From CF-162 sp040882565 (lineage in GTDB: Bacteria; Chloroflexota; Dehalococcoidia; SM23-28-2; RBG-16-64-32), in contig JBBEAZ010000007.1 of assembly GCA_040882565.1 (NCBI GenBank), forward strand, positions 1 through 44,631: 44,631 bases of DNA, in the 5' to 3' direction. Shown one piece after another: positions 16,538 through 23,935 of the stretch; position 1 is the first letter of the stretch; every line of letters starts with the position of its first letter. The translations under genes were made by a program, and so were the position numbers. The notes under the pieces are model-generated. The model made no database searches and was not told where the DNA came from. It was given only the letters and a program-made list of their open reading frames with translations.

Positions 16538-16652
16538 CGCGATTCATACCCGTCGGACGCCTGATGGCGCCACCGACCGAGTACAATCAGGCCGTGCGCG
16601 AAATCACAGATCAGGAGCGGGCGAATGAGCGAGACTGGCGCGGACGACACCA

Positions 16653-16891
16653 GTGACCACAGGCACTGACGGGTACATCCCGGGGAGCGCGATGGTCGTC
16701 GTCGCGCATCCGGACGACGCAGAGTTCATGGCGGCGGGCACGGTGGCCAAATGGGCCCGGGCAGGGAGCACCGTCACTTACGTCATCGTGACCAAAGGCG
16801 ACAAGGGGAGCGATACGCGGCGATGACGCCGTCGCAGATCGCGCATACGCGTGAGGAAGAACAGCGCGCGGCAGGGAAGACCTGGGTCTAG
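16653..16891 (+). pseudogene. Truncated, frame-shifted PIG-L/LmbE-family deacetylase
   Basis: From GTG 16653 the frame reads like the N-terminus of the intact gene at 17458 (MVVVAHPDDAEFMAAGTVAK, then YVIVTKGDKGSD) but stops at a TGA just after. One base is missing near 16813 relative to the intact copy. Reading on in the next frame gives MTPSQIAHTREEEQRAAG and then ends at TAG 16889, where similarity to the intact gene also stops. About 70% of the gene is gone. Its upstream 100 bp, including the GAGTACAATC -10-like box and a 14-aa leader frame at 16625-16669, also match the intact copy. This is a decayed duplicate. Confidence 0.85.
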
Positions 16892-17121
16892 TAGAGGCGG
16901 TTCTGCGGCGCATCGAAGACGCCGACGCAATGACCACCGTACCAAGTGATGCCTGTTGCCTTGTGGCGGCGCCCAGGCGAGCCCCGAGATTTCGCGAGAA
17001 GGGCCTGGCAACGCGCACAGAGCGCCTCGACCGAGCGGACCCACTGAGGGTCCCTGCGCTCGTCATACGACGTGACGGCGAAGCCGCCGAGCGCGGGACG
17101 AGGACAGAAGGCGCAGCGCAT
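16888..17121 (-). CDS. Possible small zinc-binding protein with two CxxC motifs, 77 aa
   Basis: The frame encodes MRCAFC near the start and EALCARCQALLAKS near the middle. The two CxxC pairs are about 35 residues apart and could form a zinc ribbon. It occupies the place where the rest of the broken PIG-L gene would have been, on the opposite strand, and its last codons run into the pseudogene end. No family was recognised and no strong ribosome binding site was seen. It may be a genuine small gene that arrived with the rearrangement, or a chance frame. Confidence 0.35.
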   Translation of the reverse strand: MRCAFCPRPALGGFAVTSYDERRDPQWVRSVEALCARCQALLAKSRGSPGRRHKATGITWYGGHCVGVFDAPQNRLY

Positions 17122-17180
17122 ACCTCATTCTTGCCGGGGCGGGCGTCGAAGTTCTAGGACTTGCTGTCACGATCCTGCAC

Positions 17181-17243
17181 GAACGCCGCCTGGCCAGTTG
17201 CTAAACCGTGTGCCGGCGGTTCGAGTCCGTGCCGGGGGCACCA
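17181..17243 (+). repeat. tRNA-Arg 3'-half repeat R3 (diverged, CCA kept)
   Basis: GAACGCCGCCTGGCCAGTTG corresponds to the shared left piece of R1 and R2. CTAAACCGTGTGCCGGCGGT, TCGAGTCCGTGCC and GGGGGCACCA correspond to the tRNA-Arg 3' half. The following TTTCGTACCTGAA also resembles the bases after the real tRNA (TTGTACCTGAC). It lies just before the intact PIG-L gene. The rest of 17122-17457 has only the PIG-L upstream region. Confidence 0.8.
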
Positions 17244-17429
17244 CACTTTCGTACCTGAACCGCGGACACGTCGCTGTAGTGGCCGGCCCCACATCTCGCG
17301 ATCGACAGCCAAATTGACGACCTATCTGGACTGGTCACCCCCCCGATTCACTGACGACGGATGCCTGGTGGCGTGAGCTGACCGAGTACAATCGAGCAGA
17401 CCGCGAAATCACAGATCAGGAGCAGGCAA

Positions 17430-17474
17430 ATGAGCGAGGCCAGCGCGGAGGGCACCAGTGACCACAGGCATTGA
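17430..17474 (+). CDS. Possible 14-aa leader peptide before the PIG-L gene
   Basis: ATG 17430 is preceded by CAGGAGCAGG and encodes MSEASAEGTSDHRH. Its stop lies 12 nt inside the PIG-L gene. The decayed copy has the same frame at 16625-16669 encoding MSETGADDTSDHRH, with the same length. It could couple ribosomes onto the GTG start of the deacetylase. Retention in only two copies of one duplication is weak evidence. Confidence 0.3.
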   Translation: MSEASAEGTSDHRH

Positions 17475-18243
17475 CGGGTACATCCCAAAGAGCGCGATGG
17501 TCGTCGTCGCTCATCCAGATGACGCCGAGTTCATGGCCGCGGGCACGGTGGCCAAATGGACCCGGGCAGGGAGCACCGTTACGTACGTGATCGTGACGAA
17601 AGGCGACAAGGGGAGCGATGACGCGACCATGACGCCCTCGCAGATCGCCCACACGCGTGAGGAAGAGCAGCGCGCCGCCGGCCAGGTCCTCGGCGTCGCG
17701 AACTTCGTGTTCATGGGGTATCCGGACGGCTACCTCGAACACACGCTGGCGTTGAGGCGCGACCTTGCCGCCGTGATCCGCACCTACCGGCCGGAGGTGG
17801 TGATCTGCTTCGACCCGACCAACCGCTTCCTCTCTGACAACTACGTGAACCACCCCGACCATCGCGCCAGCGGCGATGCGACGATCGATGCGGTGTTTCC
17901 AACTGCCCGTGACCGGCTGACTTTCCCCGAGCTTCTGGCAGACGGGTTGGAGCCGCACAAAGTGGCGCAGCTCTGGCTCGGCGCGTCCGGCCAGCCGAAT
18001 ACCTTTATCGACATCGCCGAGACGCTGGATATGAAGTGCGACGCGTTGCGCTCGCACCCGAGTCAGTTCGGCGAGGATGTCGTTGAATTCGCCAGGCAGT
18101 TGGCGCGTTGGAGCGCCGAGGGCCAGGACTTCGAGTTCGGCGAAGCGTTCAGGCGCATCGTCCTGGAAGAGTCCGATTCGGTCGACCCGACGGACGTCGA
18201 TACCGCTGACATCGAGGGAGCGGTGGCTTCACTCCAGGAATGA
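17458..18243 (+). CDS. PIG-L/LmbE-family deacetylase, 261 aa
   Basis: This is a zinc-dependent de-N-acetylase family protein. AHPDDAEF (about 18-25) provides the zinc His, Asp and catalytic Asp of the family, and NHPDHRASGDA (about 131-141) the third zinc His. VICFDPTNRF is the usual preceding strand. The GTG start is supported by GGAGGG 5 nt upstream and by the duplicated pseudogene. Relatives deacetylate GlcNAc-linked substrates such as mycothiol, bacillithiol or glycolipid precursors. The substrate here is unknown. It is a lone gene after tRNA-derived repeat R3. Confidence 0.88.
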   Translation: MTTGIDGYIPKSAMVVVAHPDDAEFMAAGTVAKWTRAGSTVTYVIVTKGDKGSDDATMTPSQIAHTREEEQRAAGQVLGVANFVFMGYPDGYLEHTLALRRDLAAVIRTYRPEVVICFDPTNRFLSDNYVNHPDHRASGDATIDAVFPTARDRLTFPELLADGLEPHKVAQLWLGASGQPNTFIDIAETLDMKCDALRSHPSQFGEDVVEFARQLARWSAEGQDFEFGEAFRRIVLEESDSVDPTDVDTADIEGAVASLQE

Positions 18244-18456
18244 CCGGTCACACTAGCGCCCAGTAGCCGCAGGGCAACGCGCAATCAGGGTCCAGACAAC
18301 GTCGTTTGCCACAGAAACCGCCTGAACGTCGCTTCACCAATGCTAGCCCTTTGCGGCGTGTTTAGCACTGAAACATCACGTCATAGTAACAATCGCATGA
18401 CAACCGGCCGGCCCGGCGGCTGCCACGCACGGACCTCCTTGACCCGGTCACGGCGC

Positions 18457-18504
18457 CGGTGCAACTATGCCCAAGGCCCCCGGATCTTCCGGGCGAGCCC
18501 ACCG
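18457..18504 (+). promoter_or_regulatory. Possible structured leader before the 18523 gene
   Basis: CGGTG (18457-18461) pairs with CACCG (18500-18504). Inside, GGC pairs with GCC and CCCGG with CCGGG around an ATCTT loop, leaving CAACTATGCCCAA as one unpaired strand. The ribosome binding site follows 7 nt later. It does not match any riboswitch consensus I know. The preceding 18244-18456 shows no gene. Confidence 0.25.
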
Positions 18505-18522
18505 TCTGTTGAGGAGGACAGG

Positions 18523-18924
18523 ATGCACGATGATGGACCAGCGGTGAAATGGTACCGAGACTGTATACACGAGAAGCAGCGCAGGGCGAGCGTGCTAACG
18601 ATCGAAGTCGGCCTGGACGCGCAGGACAAAGTGGATCCCGGCGCCCTGGCAGAAACGATGAAGTGCCTGGACACGGCGATCGAGGTCCTTGAGCAAGCCC
18701 AGGCGATCGCCCAGGCCGCCAGCGGGACCGATGACATGGCCCCTTCTCAACCGCAACAGCTGATGGAGGACCTCGGTCATTCGATGGCGCCGCTCGAGGT
18801 CGCTGAGCCGCTCAACAGCATCCCCGCACCGGGCAGCGACGCGACGCGGGTGCGCGATCTGACTCCCCACCTGCAGGACTTGCGCAGCCCTGCGGCGGAT
18901 CACGCGCTGCGTTTCTTCGTCTGA
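18523..18924 (+). CDS. Hypothetical protein, 133 aa
   Basis: ATG 18523 has a GAGGAGG ribosome binding site 5 nt upstream. The protein begins MHDDGPAVKWYRDCIHEKQR and contains a helix-rich region LDTAIEVLEQAQAIAQA, consistent with a short coiled coil, followed by a Pro/Ser-rich C-terminal half. There is no signal peptide or membrane segment. No family was recognised. A strong hairpin terminator follows 16 nt after the stop. The antisense frame over the same bases has no ribosome binding site and is treated as a shadow. Confidence 0.6.
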   Translation: MHDDGPAVKWYRDCIHEKQRRASVLTIEVGLDAQDKVDPGALAETMKCLDTAIEVLEQAQAIAQAASGTDDMAPSQPQQLMEDLGHSMAPLEVAEPLNSIPAPGSDATRVRDLTPHLQDLRSPAADHALRFFV

Positions 18925-18940
18925 CCCTGGAGATAGTGAA

Positions 18941-18968
18941 GCGCCCGGTCTCGTATGAGACCGGGCGC
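18941..18968. terminator. Bidirectional hairpin terminator
   Basis: GCGCCCGGTCTC (18941-18952) and GAGACCGGGCGC (18957-18968) form a perfect 12-bp stem with a GTAT loop. CTTCTTAT follows on the plus strand. It lies between two convergent genes, so it probably ends both transcripts. Confidence 0.85.
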
Positions 18969-18988
18969 CTTCTTATGTCGGTGGAGAG

Positions 18989-19246
18989 CTAGGCCCGCTC
19001 GGCCACCATCCGGTACCCCGCCAGCAGGATCATCGTGCCCAGCACGGCGAGAACGATCGTGCCGATGTCGAAATCATCGACGCCGTTGCCGATGCCAAGG
19101 GCGATCGACAGGAAGCCGCCGAGGATCGCCCCGGCGATTCCGAGAAGGATCGTGATGATCAGCCCCGAAGGATCGCGGCCAGGCATCAATGCCTTCCCGA
19201 GCACTCCGCCGATGAGCCCGACTACTATCCACGCGATGATGTTCAT
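18989..19246 (-). CDS. GlsB/YeaQ/YmgE-family small membrane protein, 85 aa
   Basis: There are three hydrophobic segments with the family's Gly-rich motifs: IAWIVVGLIGGVLGKALMPG, then GLIITILLGIAGAILGG and TIVLAVLGTMILLAGY. An AGGAGGAG site precedes ATG 19246. The family (also called transglycosylase-associated) is stress-induced in several bacteria, with no settled biochemical role. It is monocistronic and faces the terminator at 18941. Confidence 0.85.
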   Translation of the reverse strand: MNIIAWIVVGLIGGVLGKALMPGRDPSGLIITILLGIAGAILGGFLSIALGIGNGVDDFDIGTIVLAVLGTMILLAGYRMVAERA

Positions 19247-19473
19247 GTTCTCCTCCTGAGTATTGTCTTGTTCCGGATCCTCGATGAGGCGTCCTTGTGG
19301 CCTACTCTAGGGGTGGAGGGGTACCAAATCCCTGCTCGCGCCACGGCAAATACTTGCAGGGAAATCGCAGCTTGAAAAGCGCTTCGTCGCCGCGTATCTC
19401 GTGATATGCAGCCGTTATGGCTGACCCGCCGGAGTTTGTGCGTTGAGAATGTCCCGTGTTGGACGATAGGGCC

Positions 19474-19782
19474 ATGAGATCACTAATACTGACTGCATGG
19501 ACCGTGCTGGTAGCGATCGTGCTAACGCTCGTGGGCCTGCGCTTCCTGGCGCTGCTCGCTGACGCTAATCGCGACAGCGAACTCGTGAGCGAGTTGTACC
19601 GCTATAGCGAGTTCTGGGTGAAGCCGTTTTTTGAGATGCTAAGTCTGAAGAACGAGGCGGTGGACGGCGGCGGCACCTTTGAGCCCGCGTCGCTCCTGGC
19701 GTTCGTCGTCTACCTGATCATCGGTGGCGTCGTGGGCAGTTTCCTGAGCGGTAGCTTCTACGCGAGGATGCATCATGCGTAG
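19474..19782 (+). CDS. Small two-segment membrane protein, about 102 aa
   Basis: MRSLILTAWTVLVAIVLTLV forms an N-terminal membrane segment and ASLLAFVVYLIIGGVVGSFL a second one, with a charged loop between. A GTG at 19456 would add six residues; ATG 19474 is preferred because hydrophobicity starts there. The topology resembles YggT-like proteins, but I cannot assign it to the family with confidence. Its 3' end overlaps a 31-aa membrane peptide by 8 nt. The 200 bases upstream show no gene. Confidence 0.55.
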   Translation: MRSLILTAWTVLVAIVLTLVGLRFLALLADANRDSELVSELYRYSEFWVKPFFEMLSLKNEAVDGGGTFEPASLLAFVVYLIIGGVVGSFLSGSFYARMHHA

Positions 19783-19870
19783 GCTCTCGGGCGCGATCGG
19801 CTGGGTCCTGGCGTCGACGATGATCGTCTACATGCTGGCAATCTCCGCGCTCGGCGTGTTCGCGCGATAG
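19775..19870 (+). CDS. 31-aa single-pass membrane microprotein
   Basis: ATG 19775 lies inside the last codons of the preceding gene and reads MRRLSGAIGWVLASTMIVYM then LAISALGVFAR. A positive N-terminus (RR) and about 21 hydrophobic residues indicate one membrane segment. The overlap with the preceding two-segment membrane protein suggests translational coupling and perhaps a small complex. The hydrophobic pattern is unlikely to arise by chance, but there is no homology evidence. Confidence 0.5.
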   Translation: MRRLSGAIGWVLASTMIVYMLAISALGVFAR

Positions 19871-20203
19871 CCAACACGCCGCCGGCGGCGGCAGCTGCTG
19901 ACCGCGATCTTCGATCAGGTTTGCCTACGCTCCCGGCGCGGATAGTCTAAGATAGGTGGGTGAAGATCAGCCATGAAGTCGACCCTGCGGTTGACGGGGC
20001 CCACTCCCACGAGCACGCCCACAGCGTCCGCTCCCTCAGCTCGAAGCTCGCAGCGCACGACCACCCCCACCGGCACCACGACGACCCGATCGCGGACAAC
20101 GAGCTGAACGGCCACTCCCATGCCGGCTCGCACGAGAAGTTGCCCTGGGAATCCGGCTCGGGTTCCCACACGCAGCAGCTAAACGGCGCGACACCCGCCG
20201 ACC
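19871..20203. other. Low-complexity stretch without an assigned gene
   Basis: Plus-strand frames here read either His-rich (GTG 19960: SHEVDPAVDGAHSHEHAHS) or Thr/Pro-rich (ATG 19973: GPTPTSTPTASAPS). Both come from the same CCCACGAGCACGCCCACAG repeats. The His-rich frame runs on into the 3' end of priA on the other strand, which argues against it. A decayed Thr/Pro linker like that at 44-336 is possible. Confidence 0.3.
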
Positions 20204-22672
20204 CTACAACACCGAGACCGGATCCACGTCCACTGACCAGCCACGAGGCAGCGGCTCGTCACCCAACAGTGCGGCCGGGTCGTCGCCGCGAACGATGACG
20301 TTCCACCGCCAGCGGCCGCGGATCCGCGGCACGTAAGCCGGCGCCGGGCCGAGCACGTCAACATTCGGCAGTCCGAGCCGCGCCTGCTCCTCGCGTAAGC
20401 GCCGGGCCATCATCGCCGCCTGCCGTTGCGCGTAGTCCGACCCAGGGTGCGCGTACGTCAGGCGGATGAGCCGCCCGAACGGGGGGTAGCCGAGACGGCG
20501 GCGGTTCTCGATCTCGCGGGCGTAGAGGGCGTGATAGTCGTGCTCGGCCATCGCCTCGATCGCGTAATGGTCCGGCGTGTAGGTCTGAACGATGACGCGC
20601 CCACCCTTCGGACCGCGGCCGGCGCGCCCCGCCACCTGCTCCAACAACTGGAACGTGCGCTCGCCGGCGCGGAAGTCCGGCAGGTGCAGCGCAATGTCCG
20701 CCGAGATCACGCCGACGAGCGTGACCAGCGGGATGTCGAGCCCTTTCGCGATCATCTGCGTGCCGACGAGGATGTCGGCCTCGTGCGCGAGGTAGCGAGC
20801 GAGAATCGCCTCGTGCCGATCGCGGCCGCGGGTCACATCGCGGTCCCAGCGCAGGACCCGCGCACCGGGAAACTCGCGCTTTGCGTCCTCCTCGACACGC
20901 TCGGTGCCGATGCCGACCTGACGCAGCCGCTGCCCGCCGCACTCCGGGCACACCTGCGGGAGCGGCGTCCGCCGGTCGCAATAGTGGCAAACGAGGCGGT
21001 TGTCCGACTCGTGATACGTCAGGGCGACTGCGCACGACTTGCACTCGGGGACATAGCCACAGTCCCGGCACTGCACAAACGAGGCGGCGCCCCGCCGGTT
21101 GAGGAACAGCATCACCTGCTCGCCCCCGTCCAGCGCCGCGCGGATCGCCCGCGCCAGCGAGCGGCTGAAGATGCTGCGGTTGCCGGCCTTCAGTTCCTCG
21201 CGCAGGTCGACGACCTCAACTTCGGGCAACGGCGCCGGCTCGACCGTCCCGTCGCGGCGGATCAACCGCTGCGGCAATTCGAGCAGGCGGTACGCCTTCG
21301 CCGACGCGCGAAAATGGCTCTCGACGTCCGGGGTCGCAGAGCCGAGGACGAGCACCGCGCCGGTGCGCCGACACAACTCCTCGGCGGCCTTGCGGGCGTG
21401 ATAGCGCGGCGACCCTTCCTGCTGCTTGTAGGTCCACTCGTGCTCCTCGTCGAGGATCACGAGGCCGAGGTCAGGCTGCGGCGCGAACAGGGCGCCGCGC
21501 GGCCCGATGACGACGCGGTACTGCGCGTCGCGGACGGCGTGCCACATGTCGAAGTGCTCGCCGAGCGCCAGTTCGCTGTGCATCACCGCGACCTGACCGG
21601 GGAAGCGCTCACCGAACCGTCGCACCGTCTGCGGCGTCAGCGAGATCTCCGGCACGAGTGCGATCGCCCGCTTCCCGAGCTTCGCCGCATGATCGATCGC
21701 CGCAAGGTAAATCTCGGTCTTGCCACTGCCGGTGACACCGTGCAGCAAGAAGCCACCACCCTCGCCATGGGTCAGGGCCCCAGCCCTGACATCCAAGGCC
21801 GCGATGATCTCCGCCGCCGCGCGCTCCTGGTCCGCCGTCAGCTTCGGCATCTCCTTGCGCGCATACGTCCTGCCCGCCAGCGGATCGCGCACGACCGTGA
21901 CATCCTCGGCCGCGGCGATCCGGTCGGCTTCGAAGTCGCGCAGCGTCGCCGGCGTCAGACCGAGCGCCCTCGCGCGGCTCAGCGGCAGCGAGCCTTCCTC
22001 CGCCAGCGCCTCAAGCAGGACCGCGCGCCGCATCGCCTTCGGCGAGCCCTCTTCGCGCAACGATCGCGCCAACTCGCGCGCCGCGTCCTCGGTGATCCGC
22101 AGCGTTACCTGCGGGACAACCTTAGGCTGCACGGCCGGTCGCGCCAACCGGTACGTGCGTGCCAGCAGGCCGCGCTTGATCAACGCGACGATCGCCCGTG
22201 CCGACCCGCGGACGGGCTTCAGCGCGCGCTTCAACTCCTCGATCTCGGCCTCCTCGCGCTCGCGGACGGCGGCCATCACCTCGCGTTCAGCCTCGCTCAG
22301 ATCTCCGTCAGCGTCTCCCGCCCAGAAGGCCGCGCGTACGAAGGTCTGCGGCTTGCGCTTGAAACCGGGCGGCAACATCAGCGACACGCAGTCGAAGAGA
22401 GGCGCCAGATAGTACTCACTGAGCCAGACCGCGAGCGACACGCGTTCCGGCGTAAGGAGCGGCTGCTCGTCGATCAGCGCTTCGATGTCGCGCGCGTCCT
22501 GGTAACGGGGCACGGCCGTGACTTCCATGACGATGCCCTGCAGCGTGCGCGCGCCGAATGGCACGTAGACGGCGTGACCAACGTTGATGGCCATCCCATC
22601 CGGGATGCGGTAAGTGAAGGTCTGGCGGATCGGCGCCGCCGCGTTGACGGCGACTTCGGCGTACGGCATCAC
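20204..22672 (-). CDS. priA: Primosomal protein N' (replication-restart helicase PriA), 822 aa
   Basis: The N-terminal 3'-DNA-binding domain begins YAEVAVNAAAPIRQTFTYRI and VYVPFGARTLQGIV. The helicase core has Walker A GVTGSGKTEIYL, DEEHEWTYKQQEG and VLGSATPDVESHF. A zinc-binding insert supplies eight Cys in paired CxxC motifs (CRDCGYVPECKSC, CHYCDRR, CPECGG). The motif GRAGRGPKGGRVIVQT is also intact. PriA reloads the replisome at stalled forks. The length is at the upper end of the family. Either of two adjacent ATGs (22672, 22669) could be the start. It stands alone between the small membrane genes and rplS. Confidence 0.95.
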   Translation of the reverse strand: MMPYAEVAVNAAAPIRQTFTYRIPDGMAINVGHAVYVPFGARTLQGIVMEVTAVPRYQDARDIEALIDEQPLLTPERVSLAVWLSEYYLAPLFDCVSLMLPPGFKRKPQTFVRAAFWAGDADGDLSEAEREVMAAVREREEAEIEELKRALKPVRGSARAIVALIKRGLLARTYRLARPAVQPKVVPQVTLRITEDAARELARSLREEGSPKAMRRAVLLEALAEEGSLPLSRARALGLTPATLRDFEADRIAAAEDVTVVRDPLAGRTYARKEMPKLTADQERAAAEIIAALDVRAGALTHGEGGGFLLHGVTGSGKTEIYLAAIDHAAKLGKRAIALVPEISLTPQTVRRFGERFPGQVAVMHSELALGEHFDMWHAVRDAQYRVVIGPRGALFAPQPDLGLVILDEEHEWTYKQQEGSPRYHARKAAEELCRRTGAVLVLGSATPDVESHFRASAKAYRLLELPQRLIRRDGTVEPAPLPEVEVVDLREELKAGNRSIFSRSLARAIRAALDGGEQVMLFLNRRGAASFVQCRDCGYVPECKSCAVALTYHESDNRLVCHYCDRRTPLPQVCPECGGQRLRQVGIGTERVEEDAKREFPGARVLRWDRDVTRGRDRHEAILARYLAHEADILVGTQMIAKGLDIPLVTLVGVISADIALHLPDFRAGERTFQLLEQVAGRAGRGPKGGRVIVQTYTPDHYAIEAMAEHDYHALYAREIENRRRLGYPPFGRLIRLTYAHPGSDYAQRQAAMMARRLREEQARLGLPNVDVLGPAPAYVPRIRGRWRWNVIVRGDDPAALLGDEPLPRGWSVDVDPVSVL

Positions 22673-22724
22673 CTTCAGTATAGGAAGGGCAATGAGGTGC
22701 TCATAGCTGCGGACGGCGGGTAAG

Positions 22725-22749
22725 AAAAAAGCCCGCCTCGTCGAGGCGG
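22725..22749 (-). terminator. Rho-independent terminator of the rplS operon
   Basis: On the minus strand CCGCCTCG and CGAGGCGG form a hairpin, followed after GC by TTTTTT. It lies 25 bp after the rplS stop codon, the normal position. Confidence 0.85.
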
Positions 22750-22774
22750 ACTCCGGTGAAACGCGAGCCGGGCT

Positions 22775-23488
22775 CTACTTGCGCTCTTCGATAGCCTCGC
22801 CGGGCTCTTCACCCAGTTCGGTCTCGATGACCTGCTCGAGAGCCTCCGCTTCGGGTGTCTCCGGCACTTCGACAATGCCGGGCGCTTCCGCAGGTGCTTC
22901 GGCATCGGCGGCGGGCTTCGGCGCGGCTTCGGACTCCTCCTCGCGGGCCTCTTCGGCCGCTTCGGGCGCCGGTTTTTCGGTCTCAGCTTCAGCGGCGGGT
23001 TCCTCGGTGACGGGTTCTGCAGCGGCTTCGACCTCTTCGGCCTCGGCGGTCTCCTCGACTTCCTCGCCCTCCACACCCTCCGCCAGTTCTTCCTCGACCT
23101 CGAACTTGGCGCCTGATGCTAGCTGAGCCGCCAGCTCCTCGAAGCGCTCACGCGACCCGGCGCGGATACGCGCGGCCTTGCCGACCAGATCGCGCAGGTA
23201 GTAGAGACGGGCGCGGCGGACGCGGCCAACACGCGACACCTCGACCTTGTCGATCAACGCCGAGTAGTAGGGGAAAACGCGCTCGACGCCGATGCCGTGG
23301 CTGACACGGCGTACCGTGAAGTTCGAGTTGACGCCGCCTCGTTTGACCTTGATGACGACGCCCTCGAACACCTGGATGCGCTGCCGGTCGCCTTCAACGA
23401 CTTTGGCGTGCACCTTCACGGTGTCACCCGAGCGGAAGCTCGGAATGTTGCGGTTGGGCTTGAGTTCTACGTAAGCGTTGGCGTCCAT
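22775..23488 (-). CDS. rplS: Ribosomal protein bL19 with a long acidic tail, 237 aa
   Basis: Residues 1-115 are a standard bL19: NIPSFRSGDTVKVHAKVVEG, FEGVVIKVKRGG, HGIGVERVFPYYSALIDKVE and RARLYYLRDLVGKAARI. From about 125 to 237 the protein is a Glu/Ala/Pro-rich, strongly acidic low-complexity tail (VEETAEAEEVEAAAEP and similar), doubling the usual length. bS16 in this window carries a similar tail. It is the last gene of mogA-trmD-X-rplS. Confidence 0.95.
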   Translation of the reverse strand: MDANAYVELKPNRNIPSFRSGDTVKVHAKVVEGDRQRIQVFEGVVIKVKRGGVNSNFTVRRVSHGIGVERVFPYYSALIDKVEVSRVGRVRRARLYYLRDLVGKAARIRAGSRERFEELAAQLASGAKFEVEEELAEGVEGEEVEETAEAEEVEAAAEPVTEEPAAEAETEKPAPEAAEEAREEESEAAPKPAADAEAPAEAPGIVEVPETPEAEALEQVIETELGEEPGEAIEERK

Positions 23489-23533
23489 GACAACATTAGA
23501 AGTCTAATGGCGCGCATAGGCTAGGGCAACCCG

Positions 23534-23857
23534 TTACCGGGTCTGCCGCGTGGTGCCGACGCAGACCGCGAGCCCGAACAAGAAGATGTAGACGGGCAAG
23601 AGAAGCAGGCCGGCTGCGAGGCTCCATTCCTTCATCAGGAGGAGCAGGGCGAGGAAGCCGGCCGCCGCCCCGAAGTAGGCCAGGGTTCCGACTATACTTC
23701 GCGGCCACGTGGGCAGGACGACCGCGAGGGCCTGCGAATCCTCGCCGCGCCGCGCGTTCGCGGCATCGAGGTCGTCGACGCGCTCCAGCCACCAGCGGGC
23801 GAACGTGTGCCATACCCGAGTGGTTTGCGTTTCGTAGGTGTGCGCTTCGAGTGTCAT
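23534..23857 (-). CDS. Hypothetical membrane protein between trmD and rplS, 107 aa
   Basis: MTLEAHTYETQTTRVWHTFA starts a soluble N-terminal helix. RSIVGTLAYFGAAAGFLALL and LAAGLLLLPVYIFLFGLAVC are two membrane segments. A longer frame to 23932 exists, but the added residues are uncharacteristic and overlap the intergenic space. No clear ribosome binding site was found for either start. It is probably co-transcribed with trmD and rplS. No family was recognised. Confidence 0.55.
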   Translation of the reverse strand: MTLEAHTYETQTTRVWHTFARWWLERVDDLDAANARRGEDSQALAVVLPTWPRSIVGTLAYFGAAAGFLALLLLMKEWSLAAGLLLLPVYIFLFGLAVCVGTTRQTR

Positions 23858-23935
23858 CACTGGGTATGACCCCGGCGGGCGGAGTAGCGTTACGCTCTGG
23901 CGTCCCGCGACCGCCGCACAGCGGGTGAACACTCG

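Noticed and set aside
15807..17243. R1-R3 as functional tRNA genes
   Set aside because: They have a T arm and acceptor 3' strand but no matching 5' half, so no cloverleaf forms.
19960..20298. His-rich 112-aa frame
   Set aside because: The His residues come from a CAC/CCCAC repeat readable in several frames, and the frame runs 95 bp into the 3' end of priA.
20426..22723. 765-aa plus-strand frame over priA
   Set aside because: It is the antisense shadow of priA, Arg/Ala/Leu-rich without motifs, while the minus strand has every PriA signature.
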